Origin: Edaphochlamys debaryana | Lineage: Eukaryota; Chlorophyta; Chlorophyceae; Chlamydomonadales | Assembly: GCA_016858145.1 (NCBI GenBank) | Contig: JAEHOE010000016.1 | Span: 372,001 to 436,000, forward strand | Length of the DNA: 64,000 bases | Reading direction: 5' to 3' | Shown here: positions 10,697 through 23,100 of the stretch, piece by piece | How positions within the stretch are numbered: the stretch's first letter is position 1 | Layout: each line of letters opens with the position of its first letter | Made by a program: the position numbers and the translations under genes | The notes under the pieces: model-generated | What the model was told of the DNA's origin: nothing | Seen by the model: the letters and a program-made list of their open reading frames with translations, nothing else | Database searches by the model: none

Positions 10697-12953
10697 GTCC
10701 TGGACGGGGTGGGTGCGGCCTCGCACACCGCCGGGCCGCAGCGTTGGTGTCATGGTGTAGGCGGGTAGGTAGTCAGTTCGATGGTTCCTGGGCACCCAAG
10801 GCCCCCACTGCGTTGGTGAGGCGGTAGGCTACGGGCAGTTGTGGCGCTTTACGCTGTGTTGGGCGGATAGGACCAGCGTGAGGGTGAAGCTGCCACGCAA
10901 GGTGTGGCAGACCGGTGTGGCAGACGCGGCAAGGACGTGGGTTTGCGAGTAACTGCCATTGCTAATGGGGGGTGGAGTATCTGTGCCCGGTGTTCGTTGG
11001 GTGTGCAAGACCGGACGAGGGCGAGGCTGCCATGCGAGAAATTGTTCAGGGGATGAGGTGCTGATGACGTTGACGGACAGGCAAGCGGAACGGCGGTGGC
11101 CTCGCCTGAGTGCCTGGGTGAACACCTTTCAGCCAAACAAGAGCGTTCAGGAGGATGCCCTTGCAGGCAGCACCGGTCCCACGCCACAGGGTCGGCAGCA
11201 GAGTCGACACGCCCCCACGTCTGCACAGCCTCAAAAGGCACCCCGACTGCACAGCCTTTAAGGGCACCACTCACGCCTTCCGCTCCCCTCCAGCCAGTCA
11301 CAGCTTGGCCCGACAGCTTGCGCCCCAGACCAACGCACCGCGCAAACTCACAGCTCATCTGCTGCTGCCCCAGACATGGCATCTTGCACCAGCAATAGGG
11401 GCTTGCAAGCCCGGCGGCGCAACACCGCAGCAGCCGTGCTGCCTTGTCTGTCAGGCCTCCTACCCCGTCATCTCCAAGCGCTTCTCGCCTCATCCACCCG
11501 CCCCGTCCGTCGGGCAATGTTATGACCCGTCAAGTGCGCGGGGTTCCCCTTCAATCCGTCTGTCAAGCTCGATCCCTCAAGCCCATCCCACACGTCCGCC
11601 GGAGCCCGTTGCCGAGGGATGGCGGCAGCGACCTGGGCGGGGCACAGTAAACCACGCACCCCTGCTTTAGTCGGAGCCCTCTCTGCCTCCCACCCAAGCT
11701 GCCTGCTGAACATCTCTTGCGTTGTACCCTCACATAGACGTCATAACATAGCCCACGCAACTCCCCAATGCCCATCGCTCCTTAAGCTGGTAACCCTCGT
11801 GACGGCGCGCAGGAACGTGCTGACACACACATCAAGCTCCGCAGCCACGCCCACACTCATCAAACACACAGCCTACTTACGCTCTTGCCGCCTCCCAACC
11901 TGCCCACTTCGAAAGACAGACACACCCCAAGGTCTCAGGGGTATCAAATGTGTGTATCCGCAGCGGATTGCTCCCCCGTCTGCTTAACAACGAAGCTTGT
12001 AGGTGCCGAGCGTGGCAGTATGTAAGACCCACAAGTTGCGTTGCTTTGCCAACTTTCGACCGTTGCGCAGCGTCACGCAGGGCTATAAAACTTTCAGCAG
12101 ACTCTTGTTCACCCCTGAGCCGAGCAGCCGAGGAGCCGAGGATAACGAATTGATGAGGGGCCAGACCACTCGCCCAACGGCGTTGCGTGCATGAATGCGA
12201 GGCGGCAAGGCAGCCCTTGCTTGTGAGTGTCGGCCCTTATTGGAAACACTCCACCACACACCCAGACTCCCCAGACCGTGGAACCCCATTAAGTGGTGTG
12301 AAGGGAACCCAGGACCGGCGTCACAAAGGGGCACAGCCCCCCAAATACCCTGCCGAACGGCTACTGGCTCCAGCCCAACCCCCCCGATCAGCCCGAAAGT
12401 ACCCTCGCGCATGCGCATAACGACATGAAAGCCCCAGCCATGCGTTCACTACAGGCGTTAGAATTCACCAGCTTTGGTGGGTGGTGGCCGCTGTGAGAGG
12501 TGACACTCCCTCGACATGTAGGCTGGGCACCTCCCTCCCTCCGTCCCTCCCCATGAGCAAAAACGCGCAGCTGTTGAGCTGAGCGCGCCACAGTCTGTGA
12601 ACTAATGCTAATAGCCTCGTGCACACAGCGCTGTCCTAAGGAGAGTTTCATGTATAGGGCGTTCATCCGCCGATTTTAGTGTTGAGTACTCTTGGCATGC
12701 GCAAAACATTGCCCAACCTGAATAACCTTGTTTTTGGGCTGAGCCGCCGCCGTTAGGCTCTTCGGGCGGCGAAGCCCCCCGGGATTACCCCGTGTCGGCG
12801 TGCGTGCGTGTGTGCGTGCGTCACGCATGGACTTGCGATTCACGCCCAGCCCGCGATGCCACAAGCTCGAGCAAAGCCTCTCCTCTCATGCTGAACGTGC
12901 TATCGAACAGCAGGGCCCATCCCCACGACACCCCTGCCGCCCCCGGGCCTAGC
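10697..12953. other. Intergenic region between convergent genes
   Basis: About 2.2 kb between the MYND gene (+) and the first FMO gene (-). It must hold both 3' UTRs. The only + strand TGTAA I noticed is at 12021-12025, 1.3 kb past the MYND stop, so assignment is doubtful. It also holds the dispersed repeat at 12731-12800. No supported gene. Confidence 0.5.
12731..12800 (-). repeat. Dispersed GC-rich repeat, copy 1
   Basis: Shares TTTTTGGGCTGAGCC and TTACCCCGTGTCGG boxes with the reverse complement of 57719-57781. It also shares a 25-nt hairpin-forming box (GCCGCC ... TTAGGCTCTTC ... GGGCGGC) with 58443-58467. Looks like a member of an interspersed repeat family, of unknown class. Confidence 0.6.
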
Positions 12954-15900
12954 TCAGCCCACAGAGCCCAGCCACGCACGAATGGCGCCTGCTGGCGTGC
13001 CACCGTCCAGTCCCTCCGCCGCGGCCGCGGCCTGGCCTCCACGGTCGCCGCCGGTCACCCGCTCCCTGTTGGCCCAGTTCGATAGGGAAAAGCTGCGCCT
13101 GGGCGGGCGCAGGGCCACAGGCCCGGAGCCCTCACTAGCCGGGCCGACGGCGGTGGCCAGCGGTGATGACAGCGCCCGCATGCCGGGGTTCAGCCTGGGC
13201 GTGCTGCCTGCGTCTGTCTCCGCGTCCACACCTCCACCTTCGCCTTCGCCTGGCGCCGCCGCGAAGTGAGCCCCGCCTCCAGGACCGAGCACAGCTTGCT
13301 CCCAGGTGCAAGCCTGGCCCTTCTTTCCCTCTGGCCCCGGGGGCTTGAGCGCCACAGGGCGCAGCTTGACCAGCAGCTCCTGATCGGCGGCGCCGCCCAC
13401 TGCCGTTGCACTTCCGCCTAGGGCTGCCGGCTGCGGCCGTTGGCTCTCCTGCTGGTCGCCGCCAGCCCCTGGCGCCGAGGCTTCGTCCGCCGTGGGCCCC
13501 GCCTCCTCCGCTAGGGGACTTCTGGGGAGGGCCAGCTCAGCGGACTGGCACGGGGCCCGCGCGTCGCCCTCGCCCTCGCCTTCGCCGCAGCGGCAGCACA
13601 GGCGCGAGTCGGCCCGCAGGCGGCTGCCCTGGAGCCCCGCCAGCGGCTCACGGCTGCCCGTGGTGCCCGCGTAGGTGCGGAGGCTCGGCGGCCGGCCGCG
13701 CAGCCGCCCGTCCGTCCCGGACTCGGCACTGAGGCCGCTGGGGCCGGGCCCCGAGCTGAGGGCCCCCGAGTGGCACCTCGACGCCTCGCCACAGCTGCCA
13801 GAGCCGTGCCGGCTGCGGCCTGCCTCATGCCGGCCCAGCGTGCTACCGCTGAGCTTACGCGGCGCATCGAACTCTCCCTCTAGCGCATGGGCGGCGGAAT
13901 GGAGGGGCGAGTCATAGCCGGGAGCGCTACCGCTCCCAGGCACGGCGTTCTCGGGAGCCGATGAGCCGGCGGCGTGCACGGCCCGTGCCGTCTGCGCGCG
14001 CGTGAGGATGCCGCGGAGGTCCCCGTGGGCCTGGGCCTGGGCCTGGCCCTGTGCCTGAGGCTGGGCCTGGGCCTGGCCCGGTGCTGGGTGCCGAAAAGCC
14101 GAGGGCGGCGTTGAGGGCCGCGGCGAGGACGCGTGCAGATGCAGCGGGCTGGCGGTGGCGGAGCGCTGCAGGTTGGTACTGCTGGAGCCCCGGTGGCGGT
14201 GGTGGTGGTGGTGCTGCTGCTTTTGCGCCTGCGTCGGCAGCTGGTGCTCCCGTGCGCTCGTCGCGCGCGGCAGCCTGGGCCGCTGCGAAGCGCCCGAGGC
14301 CAGCCCGTGCGCCTGCGCCTGGCCCTGCCCTTGGCCCTGCTCCTCCATCGTCAGGCACGGCGAGGTGCCCACGAGGGACGTGGTGAGGCACGTGAGGCTG
14401 TCCAGAGCCCCGCCCGAGCAGTGGCTGCGGCGGGTCCAGGACGGCTCGCGCAGCGGGGCGCCCGGCACGGGGCTCGCAGGCCGCGTGCCGGAGCGAGGCT
14501 GCGGGCTCACCGTGCAGCCGCGGAGCAGCGATGACAGGCCCGAGAGGCCCGGCAGCCGGGCACCTGGGGAGCGGGGCGTGCTGACTGTGTCGGTGGAGAG
14601 CGTTACGGAGGCCGCTATGGAGGCCTCGTCCAGGGCGAGGGCCTCGAGCGGCGGCACCTGGCCCCAGCTGCCCGCGGGGCTGCTCCCCGCCGGGTCCTGC
14701 ATCAGGCCCGAGTAGTCTGCTGCCGTGTAGGCCCCGAAGCACTCGGCCAGGAGGTTGAGGCCCTTGCGCTTGGGGCTGGCGCCCATGTCCCGGAGCAGCT
14801 GGGGGGGAGAGGGAGGAGAGGGGGCGGGGGTGAGGAGGGCGGTGCGGCAAAGGGTGACGGGCGTGGGGCCAGCGGCAGGGCGGGCCCGGGTGTTGTAGCG
14901 GCTCTAGATCGGCTACACATAAGGTTTATGCACAATAGCGCTGGTTGACGAGCAGTACGGTACGACCGCATTGCCGTACCTGGTCGTGGTAGTGCTGCAT
15001 GTACAGCCGCAGCACCGCGCCGCGACTGCGCTGGGGCGGCATCACCTTCCGCCGCCAGTGCTCCTGGTCATGCGGGGCGGCGGGCGAGGGCATGTCATGC
15101 ATACTGCACATCACGATGCTGTACGATCAGATCACGACCATCTTGCGTAAGATCTCACCTGTGCGTGGATGTCGTCCACCATCTCCTCGGGGGTGGGCAG
15201 CTCCACCTTGCCTGACAGCACCTTGGACAGCCACAGCGCCTGGAGCCCCGTGGTCAGAATGCTGTTGAAGGTGGAGACCTGGCAGGGGCCGAATGAGGTT
15301 AAGCGGGTTTACACGATGTGCCAAGGGTAGCACTAGCTACCGTGCAGCCCCTTCAATACATGGGGGCGGCCTCCCTCGAATACCTCACCTCGCTCCCCAC
15401 GAACGCCAGGTGCGGCACCGCGTGCGGGAGGCAGTTGCGGTACAGGTACAGCCCGTCCTTCTGCAGCCCCAGCCGCTCGCGCATGCTGCCCTCCAGGAAG
15501 TCGTAGCTCTTGCTGTACCCCGTGCAGTACAGAATCACGTCCACCGGCAGGAAGCTGTTGTCCTGTTGGAGGGCGAGGCGTGCGGGCAGGCATTGGAGCG
15601 CGTTGTTGGGGAGGGCTGGTCAAGACGCAGGGCCCAAGAGCTGCACAGCGCCAAACCGCTGTCTATGCCGGCACAGATGCGAGCACCGCTTGTGGAGATG
15701 CATGAAGGCCGTGGGGTAGCACCCGGCCGCGTCGTGCAAGCGCTTAGCAGCACCTCACCTAGCCTGTTCAACCCTGCTTCCCCCCTCCATCACCATGCAC
15801 CTCTCAGCCCCACCTGCAGAATGACGCCGTTGCGCACGATGCGGTTCAGCTCGCCTGCGGAGGTACGACCGGGTCGTGAGGCCTTTCATTGTCTGCATGA

Positions 15901-18274
15901 CTCAGGATGACAAGGGGCCCCGCCAAACTCCACGAGTGCTGCTAGACGCTCTCCCGCTCGCCCCGTCCGTCACACTCCACGCCGCAGCCCACGCCCTGTC
16001 TCGCTCCTGCCGCCCTAGGGCCCCCCAGCATCATGATGACGCACCCTTCTGCCTGGTCAGCAGGGGGTCCGCCATCAGTCCATCCATGGTGTCATCCAAC
16101 ACCTGAGGGCCGCAGCACGCAGAGCACAGCGCCGTCACCACCTGCCCACCCCCACCTCGTCCCAGGGCTAGCCAGCCTGCTGCTCAAGTGGAAAGTGCTC
16201 ACGCTACAGCCTGGCGCACAGAGTTACGGTTGAAAGTGCTATCGGGCATGATGAGCTATGGACCTCGGTTGGCGGCACGAGGCCGGCATGCTGTGTGGGC
16301 AGCCTCCTCAGCTCCTTCCGCCCTCCCCACGCACCTGGCCGCCATAGAAGAGGTCGTTGGGCAGGTCCACCGCGGGTTTGGGGCCCACAGTCATCTTGAA
16401 CTTATGCGCGATGGCGGCCTGGGGTGAGGATTGGGGTTCAGGTGTATGGGCGTCAGGGGAGCACGGGGATGCGCGCCGGTCAGCATCATCGGCATCCGCA
16501 TCGGTCCGCATCTACGCCCTATCGTGCCTGGTGATTATAGGCCTATCTGCGTCCGACCCACATAATCCTTAGCGCCTTTGCTCCGTCTTAAGCCCGACCC
16601 ATATCATTCTTAGCATCCCAATTCACATCAGCCACGGCTCTGTGCTGTGCTCCACTTGCAGGCTCCTCCGCTCTCACCGCCCCAACGCGCATGGTGACCC
16701 CCGGTCAACCCGCATAATTCTCAGCGCCTTTGCACCGCCTGAAGCCCTACCCACATCAGCCCCGGCTCTGTCCCGTGCCCCACCTGCAGGCTCCTCCAGA
16801 ACAGCGTCCGGATCGGCTTGGTCAGAGCCGCCGCCGCCCTCCGAGCCGCCCCTGCCTCATAGTACGGCGGCAGCATGGCCCCGATCGCTCTGTTGAAGAG
16901 CAGGGAGCGGACCGACAGGCCCCACACGCTACGCGGCACGGGCCAGTGCGCCTGGCGGTACAGCAGCGTGACCGAGGCGGCCGTGCGGCTGGCGACCAGG
17001 CCGCACACGCAGTCCATCGCGGTCTTGCCCGCGCCCACGATCAGCACTCGGCGGCCCTTGGCCAGGGACATGTCCACAAAGTCCTTGGCGTGCAGCTGGG
17101 TGCCCGCAAACGCCTCCGCGCCCTGAGGGAAGTTCAGCGTGGGGCATAAGAACAAGCCGCCGAGGCGAGCGCCTGCGTCCACTACCCTACGGTTCCTACT
17201 GCGCTCTGTGAACGCAAAGCCAGTGGCCCCCTCCCAACACCACGTGCTTGTCCAAGCGCCTCACTGACCTGGTATGCTGGGATAAAGGGGTGGCTGTACA
17301 GGCCCGTGCAAACCACGGCATAATCCACCTTCATCTGCGCATGAGGGGCGAAAGGGGTTTGTCTGACAACTGCCCTGCGAGCACTGCGTGCACTGCACGG
17401 GCAGGCGCAAACCCCGCCCCCCGCGGGTCTCTGATAACCGGTACTTGCCTTAAAGTACTTGCCCTGAGCCGTGTCGCAGTACAGCGCCTCCCAGGCACGC
17501 TCATCTACGTGCCACCTCAGCCTCAGCAGCTTGCAGTTGAGGCGCACGTGCCGGTTCAGGTCAAAGTGCTCCGCATACGCCTTGATGTAGCGCTGGACCT
17601 GCGGGCGGGACGTGCAGAAGTAAGGCTGAGCTGTCTACAGCTGACCGGGGGTAAGCGCGCGGGGCAGGGCACGCCTGGGCCCAGATTAGCGAAAGCGGCC
17701 CACCTCCTTGCCGGATGGGTACTCGTCTTTGGGCTGCAGGTGCGGCGGCCACAGGAAGTCGGGGAACTGGTATTGCCGCCAGGAGACTGCACGCGGTTAA
17801 GGGTTAGGACTCCTAGTCACGGGGTGTCAACGGGTGTCAAATCGTTCTCCACATACGTAACCTTCCACCAGGTCTTACTCTGAAGGCCATAGCCATCGTA
17901 GTTCTGCATGCGGCAAGGCAAGTGGACGACAGATGTCCGCCAATTGGTCAAGAAAACCAATTCCGGCAATCGGTGTAAAACGGCTTGTTTTGTAGGTCCT
18001 CACCTGTCGCCAGACGCCACCGATATCGGGCTGCTCCTCGAGGACCAGGACCTGCAGGCAGGGTTCGTGCGGAGGTCTGGTCACACCGCACACCGCGCCT
18101 ATCCGTCATAGCAACAAGCGTTAGAACGCATCACGACGTGCTAGGCAGTGCGTGTGCGCCATTTCTTGCCTGGAGGCCGAGGTCCCGAACCTGTCTCGCG
18201 ACCTGGAGCCCCGCTATGCCACCGCCTATGACGATGACACGTTTGAGCCTGTCTAAGCTGGGAACAAGTGCCAT
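12954..18274 (-). CDS. Flavin-containing monooxygenase with a long low-complexity C-terminal tail (copy 1)
   Basis: Fourteen exons join in frame to about 1073 residues: 18170-18274, 18004-18051, 17879-17903 (a 25-nt micro-exon), 17704-17786, 17449-17598, 17269-17334, 16784-17122, 16335-16418, 16045-16102, 15814-15854, 15389-15562, 15159-15278, 14980-15063 and 12954-14798. FMO hallmarks: FAD-binding VIVIGGGIAGLQ near the N-terminus, the FMO signature FAGTQLHAKDF, NADPH-binding VLIVGAGKTAMD, and the C-terminal ILYCTGYS. FMOs oxygenate N- or S-containing substrates using NADPH and O2; the plant relatives include YUCCA auxin enzymes, but the substrate here is unknown. The core is about 459 residues. 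One last exon adds 614 residues rich in Ser, Gln, His, Pro and Gly. Introns after exons 1 and 5 appear to use GC donors (GCAAGA, GCAAGT). The start ATG has CCCAAGATGG context. Confidence 0.88.
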
Positions 18275-20111
18275 CTTGGGCGGGCAAGCACGTCCGACGA
18301 TGGAAGATATTGGTGCCAGGCATCCGGACCTCTAGACGACGCTAATGTGGTCAGCGCAATGTTGTAAGGGATGCCATAGATATCTACATCTATTGAGTCA
18401 AACACGCGATTCTGGGCTTGGGTAAGTGGCTTGCAGCCGCAGTGCTCTTTTACTGCCTTCGCTGGAAAGAAACATAGCTATGCAGCAAAAAGGATTACAG
18501 TCGGAGAAGAAGTGTAGTTTCAAACAGGGGCTCCCCAGGGAGCCGGTCCCCAATACGGTCTTGCCGTATGCAGGTCAGCTCGTACCAGGCGTACCGCCTG
18601 GGTACCCCTCCGTCTCTGAAGAGCATTTCGCCAGGGTCAATGTAACGTGCAACGTGCATTTCGCCAGGGTCGGCTCAAGGAATGTCTCGACAGCGCAATG
18701 CACTGCGACGAAGTCCCGCCCCTACCAGAAGGGCCCCTACTGGCCCCTGTTACCCCACCCTCGAGTGCCTCGACCCCCACAAAGGGACCTACCCCATTCC
18801 CCATAGGCCCCTTGCCGCCCCCAACAGGCTCCGTGCACGCGTTAGTGGTGACCGCTCCTGCGCATCTCTTGCTGCATTGCGGCCGCCCCCGGCGAAGCAC
18901 CGCCTGATATCTTGTTACCGCCAGCCTAGCCTGATGGTGGCACAACCTCTCAAGCTCATCCTTGAAGCTGCCGATGCAATCTTCCCCAAGGTGCCCACCG
19001 AAATGAAGCCTGGGTCCTGTGCACCCGACTCTTCTGCCCCTCAGAATCCAGCACTACCCTAGCTTCCCTCGACGGTCCAGCCATGCCACGCTTGTTCCAA
19101 CCCCACCAGCGGTTCGTGGATAACCACGCACCCCTAGCCTAGCGTCTCAACGCGGGAAGCCCGATGCTGAGCAGCTGGCGGATGATGGCCCCAGCAGCAC
19201 CGCCCCAAACCCACGTGGCCTGGTCACGGTGTCCAAGCACAGCGTCCGCAGTCAAGCTACTGGTGGACATCAAAGTCCAACACACACAACGCATCAGGGT
19301 CAGGATCCTAGCCACAGAAAGCTAGGGTTCAGGGTCCCTGGTGACCCGGACGCCAAGATCTCGAACAACAACGGCGCCCCTCAAACTAAGGCCCTTTCAA
19401 GCTCAACCTGGTGTCACAGACGCAAGGCCACAACCAACGCGCGGCCAAGCCCTTGCAGGAACAGAGATTGGGTTTCCACCAACTCCATGCACAATACATC
19501 CCACGCACCAGACAGCCAGAGGCAAGACACCATCCGAGCAGTTTTGGGGCTCGGGGTAACAATTTATCTTGGTACGATTGGATCACCGACGGATGAAACA
19601 GACAAGAACACAAGGGCTCGATGCAGACCGGCAAACTTAGGCCACACACTTCGATACTTGATATGATATGCTACCTGATGCTCAGCAGTACCAATGTGAG
19701 CGGGCAGTCAATCGACCACAGCCGCCTTTACTTGATGCTTCCTGACCGAGAGGGACACGAGCTGCCCATCTGGCAGAACGCCCGGCAGTAAGGTCGGATA
19801 CAACAACTAATCACCCCCCAGCCCTAGCAGCCGGTGGTATGTGCCTCAATAATGCTTAAATGCCACTCTTTCGTATCAAATTATGCGGGAAGCAAACGCT
19901 TCCATGATAAGAGTCTGCTCACGCGTAGTACACTTGACACGCGACCCTTCCTTCCCCACGCGACCCTTCCAGACCCACCCGGTCAAGCACTGCCAATTCA
20001 CATGCCCTTGCCACTGATGCATCCCGCCTAGCGTCCACCCACTTGCCACCTCACTCAATGAATTCCCAGTTAGTTGCGGCCCTGCGCGCGTGCTGCCCGG
20101 CTTTGTAGCCG
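18275..20111. other. Intergenic region between the two FMO genes
   Basis: Presumably the promoter and 5' leader of FMO copy 1 (right of 18274) and distal 3' sequence of copy 2. I see no supported gene, transposon terminus or RNA gene. Short frames across 18420-19660 have no splice or domain support. Confidence 0.45.
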
Positions 20112-20116
20112 TTACA
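20112..20116 (-). terminator. Candidate poly(A) signal TGTAA for FMO copy 2
   Basis: TGTAA on the minus strand, about 73 nt past the stop codon at 20189. Position and motif fit the algal polyadenylation signal. Confidence 0.5.
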
Positions 20117-20188
20117 CCGCGCTGCGCCGGGTGCCGAACCGGGAACTGGCTGGGACGGACCCGCGCGGGCTCCACCCCCTCTGCAGCT

Positions 20189-23100
20189 CTAGGCGTGGGG
20201 CCTGCCATGGCTCTGCGCCACTGCAGGGGTAGGGCTAGGCGGGAAGCCGTGCCCGTGCCCATGCCCATGCCCGGACCCCGGGCTGTGCACGTAGCCGTGC
20301 GCCTGGCCGCAGCCCTGGCTGTACCCCTGCCCCTGCCCGTGACTGTAGCTCTGGCCAAGCCCGTGCCCTTGCCCGTGCATCTGGCTCTGGCTGGGGGTCC
20401 GGCTCCGGCTGGGGCCGTGCGTGTTGGACGAAGCGCTGGCGCTGCTCATGTTGTCGCTCACGGACAGGCCGCCTGCGCTGGCGGGCATGGCCTTGCCCGT
20501 GCCCGTGCCCGTGCAGCCGTCGCCGCCGCCGTACTCGAGCGACTCCTGCGCCGCCCCAAACTGCGCCGCCCGTACGACGGTGTGACCCGCAGATCCCATG
20601 AGGCTCCGCCAGCTTCGCGTCGACTTGATCGAGCGCGGGCCCGTGAGCAAAGCGCCGCCACCTCCGCCGCCGCCCGTGCTCATGCCCGTCCCCGTGCCCG
20701 TGCCCGTAGTCATGCCGGTGCCCGTGCCCGTCCGCGTGACCGTGCCTGCGCGCTTGCCGCGGGGCTCGTCGAACGACAGAGCCACGGCGCGGGCGATCGA
20801 GGGCGGTTCGAGGCGAATGTCGATGCCGGGGTAGAGGGAGGTGGGCGGCGCGTCGAGGTCGTGGATGGTGATCTTGATGCCGTCGATGTTGGTGGAGGGG
20901 CGCACGGACTCGGCGGCGGGCGGCGGGGCGGCGGTGGCGAGGCTGGTGTAGTCTGCTGCCGTGTAGGCCCCAAAGCACTCGGCCAGGAGGTTGAGGCCCT
21001 TGCGCTTGGGGCTGGCGCCCATGTCCCGGAGCAGCTGGGGGGGAGAGGGTGGAGAGGGGGCGGGGGCGGCAGTGGGGGGAGGGCGGGGCGCTTGTAGAGC
21101 TAGGAACTGGGAGCGGCTGGGACGGCGCGGCATAGTAGTCCGGCCAGCCCGTTAAAGCGGCACCAACAGGCCGACGTCCAGGACACTCTGTATGTCGTAC
21201 GCTCTTGCCGTACCTGGTCGTGGTAGTGCTGCATGTACAGCATCAGCGCTGCGCCGCGACTGCGCTGGGGCGGCATGATCTCCCGCCGCCAGCGTTGCTG
21301 CGCGCACAAAGGGGCACAGCACGGGAGCACACAAGTGTAAGCAAGCACAGGGCCCGGCGGGCATAACAGCATCGAGGCCGTGCAGTCGTGAAGGCCGTAC
21401 AGAGTTGGGTGCGCTCGTGCATGCATCCGGGCCTTGCACTGCGCCCACGTCACCTGGGCCCGGATGACTCCCCTACCCATTAGGACAGGCAGTGGGCGGG
21501 AGCAATGGGCCAATGGCAGGTCATGCCTGGAAGCCAACGCAGTCTGCAAGGCCTGCATGTCATGCCGGCCTGGAAACCAACACCATGCCATTCTGGCCTC
21601 TTCATGACCGTCTGCATTATGATGAGAGCAAACAAGGTCTCACCTGCGCCCGGATGTCATCCACCATGCGGTCGGGCGGGGGCAGCTTGACGTCCCCCGC
21701 CAGCACCCTGGCCAGCCACAGCGCCTGCAGGCCGTGCGTGACGATGTTGGAGAAGGTCGAGACCTTAGGCAAGCGGGCAGGAGGGCAGAGGGATGAGAGG
21801 GTTGACCACAGGGAAGGACGGTCGTGCCGACAGGGCGGGGGGGAAAGGCGGCCACACGGTGTCGTGCCCTAAGCCCTTGCGCTTGCTGGTCACTGCTGAC
21901 GACAGCTCTCTTGACCCATCACCCGATTGACTCACCTCGCTCCCCACGAACGCCAGGTGCGGCACCGCGTGCGGCAGGCAGTTGCGGTACAGGTACAGCC
22001 CGTCCTTCTGCAGCCCCAGCCGCTCGCGCATGCTGCCCTCCAGGAAGTCGTAGCTCTTGCTGTACCCCGTGCAGTACAGAATCAAGTCCACGGGCAGGAA
22101 GCTGTTGTCCTGTTGAATGGGGTGTAGCACGCGGGAAAGGCAGAGAGCAGCGTCATACAAGGGCTTCGGAAGACCTCAGCCCTGCCTGCTCATTCCTGCT
22201 TGCCGCTTCCACCACCACGCGTCCCTCCGCCCCACCTGCAGGATGACCCCGTTGCGCACGATGCGGTTGATCTCGCCTGGTGGAAGGGGACATAGGAGTG
22301 AGGCCGGGCCAACAACACTTCCCTCTTACGGTTGTTGGGCGGGCCGCACCGTTTGGGCTGCCGAAGCCCCAGTGCCCCACCCCCGCCCCTCGTTCAGGGC
22401 CCTCACCCTTGGTGCTAGTCACGACCTCGTCCGCAATCAGCTCACTGAGCGTGTCATCCACCACCTGGGGAGCGGGCGCGTGTTTGAGCTTGGATTACGC
22501 ATCCATGTCCGGCGGCAGAGCATGTCTAGGGCGCCCTAAGTCCTCTCCTCTCCGCACCCACCTGTCCTCCGTGGAACAGGTCGGAGGGCATGTCGAGGCG
22601 GGGCTTGAGGGTCTTTGCGATGCGGAACTTGGACGCCGTGGCGGTCTGGCAGGGAGCGGGGGATGCGGTCGCATGTGGAGGGTTATGGTCTTGCTGCCTG
22701 GGGCCGGCCATGGATGCCTGGCTGTCAGCCCCGGCTCTGTCCCGTGCCCCACCTGCAGGCTCCTCCAGAACAGCGTCCGGATCGGCTTGGTCAGAGCCGC
22801 CGCCGCCCTCCGAGCCGCCCCTGCCTCATAGTACGGCGGCAGCATGGCCCCGATCGCCCGGTTGAAGAGCAGGGAGCGGACCGACAGGCCCCACACGCTA
22901 CGCGGCACGGGCCAGTGCGCCTGGCGGTACAGCAGCGTGACCGAGGCGGCCGTGCGGCTGGCGACCAGGCCGCACACGCAGTCCATCGCGGTCTTGCCCG
23001 CGCCCACGATCAGCACTCGGCGGCCCTTGGCCAGGGACATGTCCACAAAGTCCTTGGCGTGCAGCTGGGTGCCGGCGAAGCAGTCCGCCCCCGCGTACTC

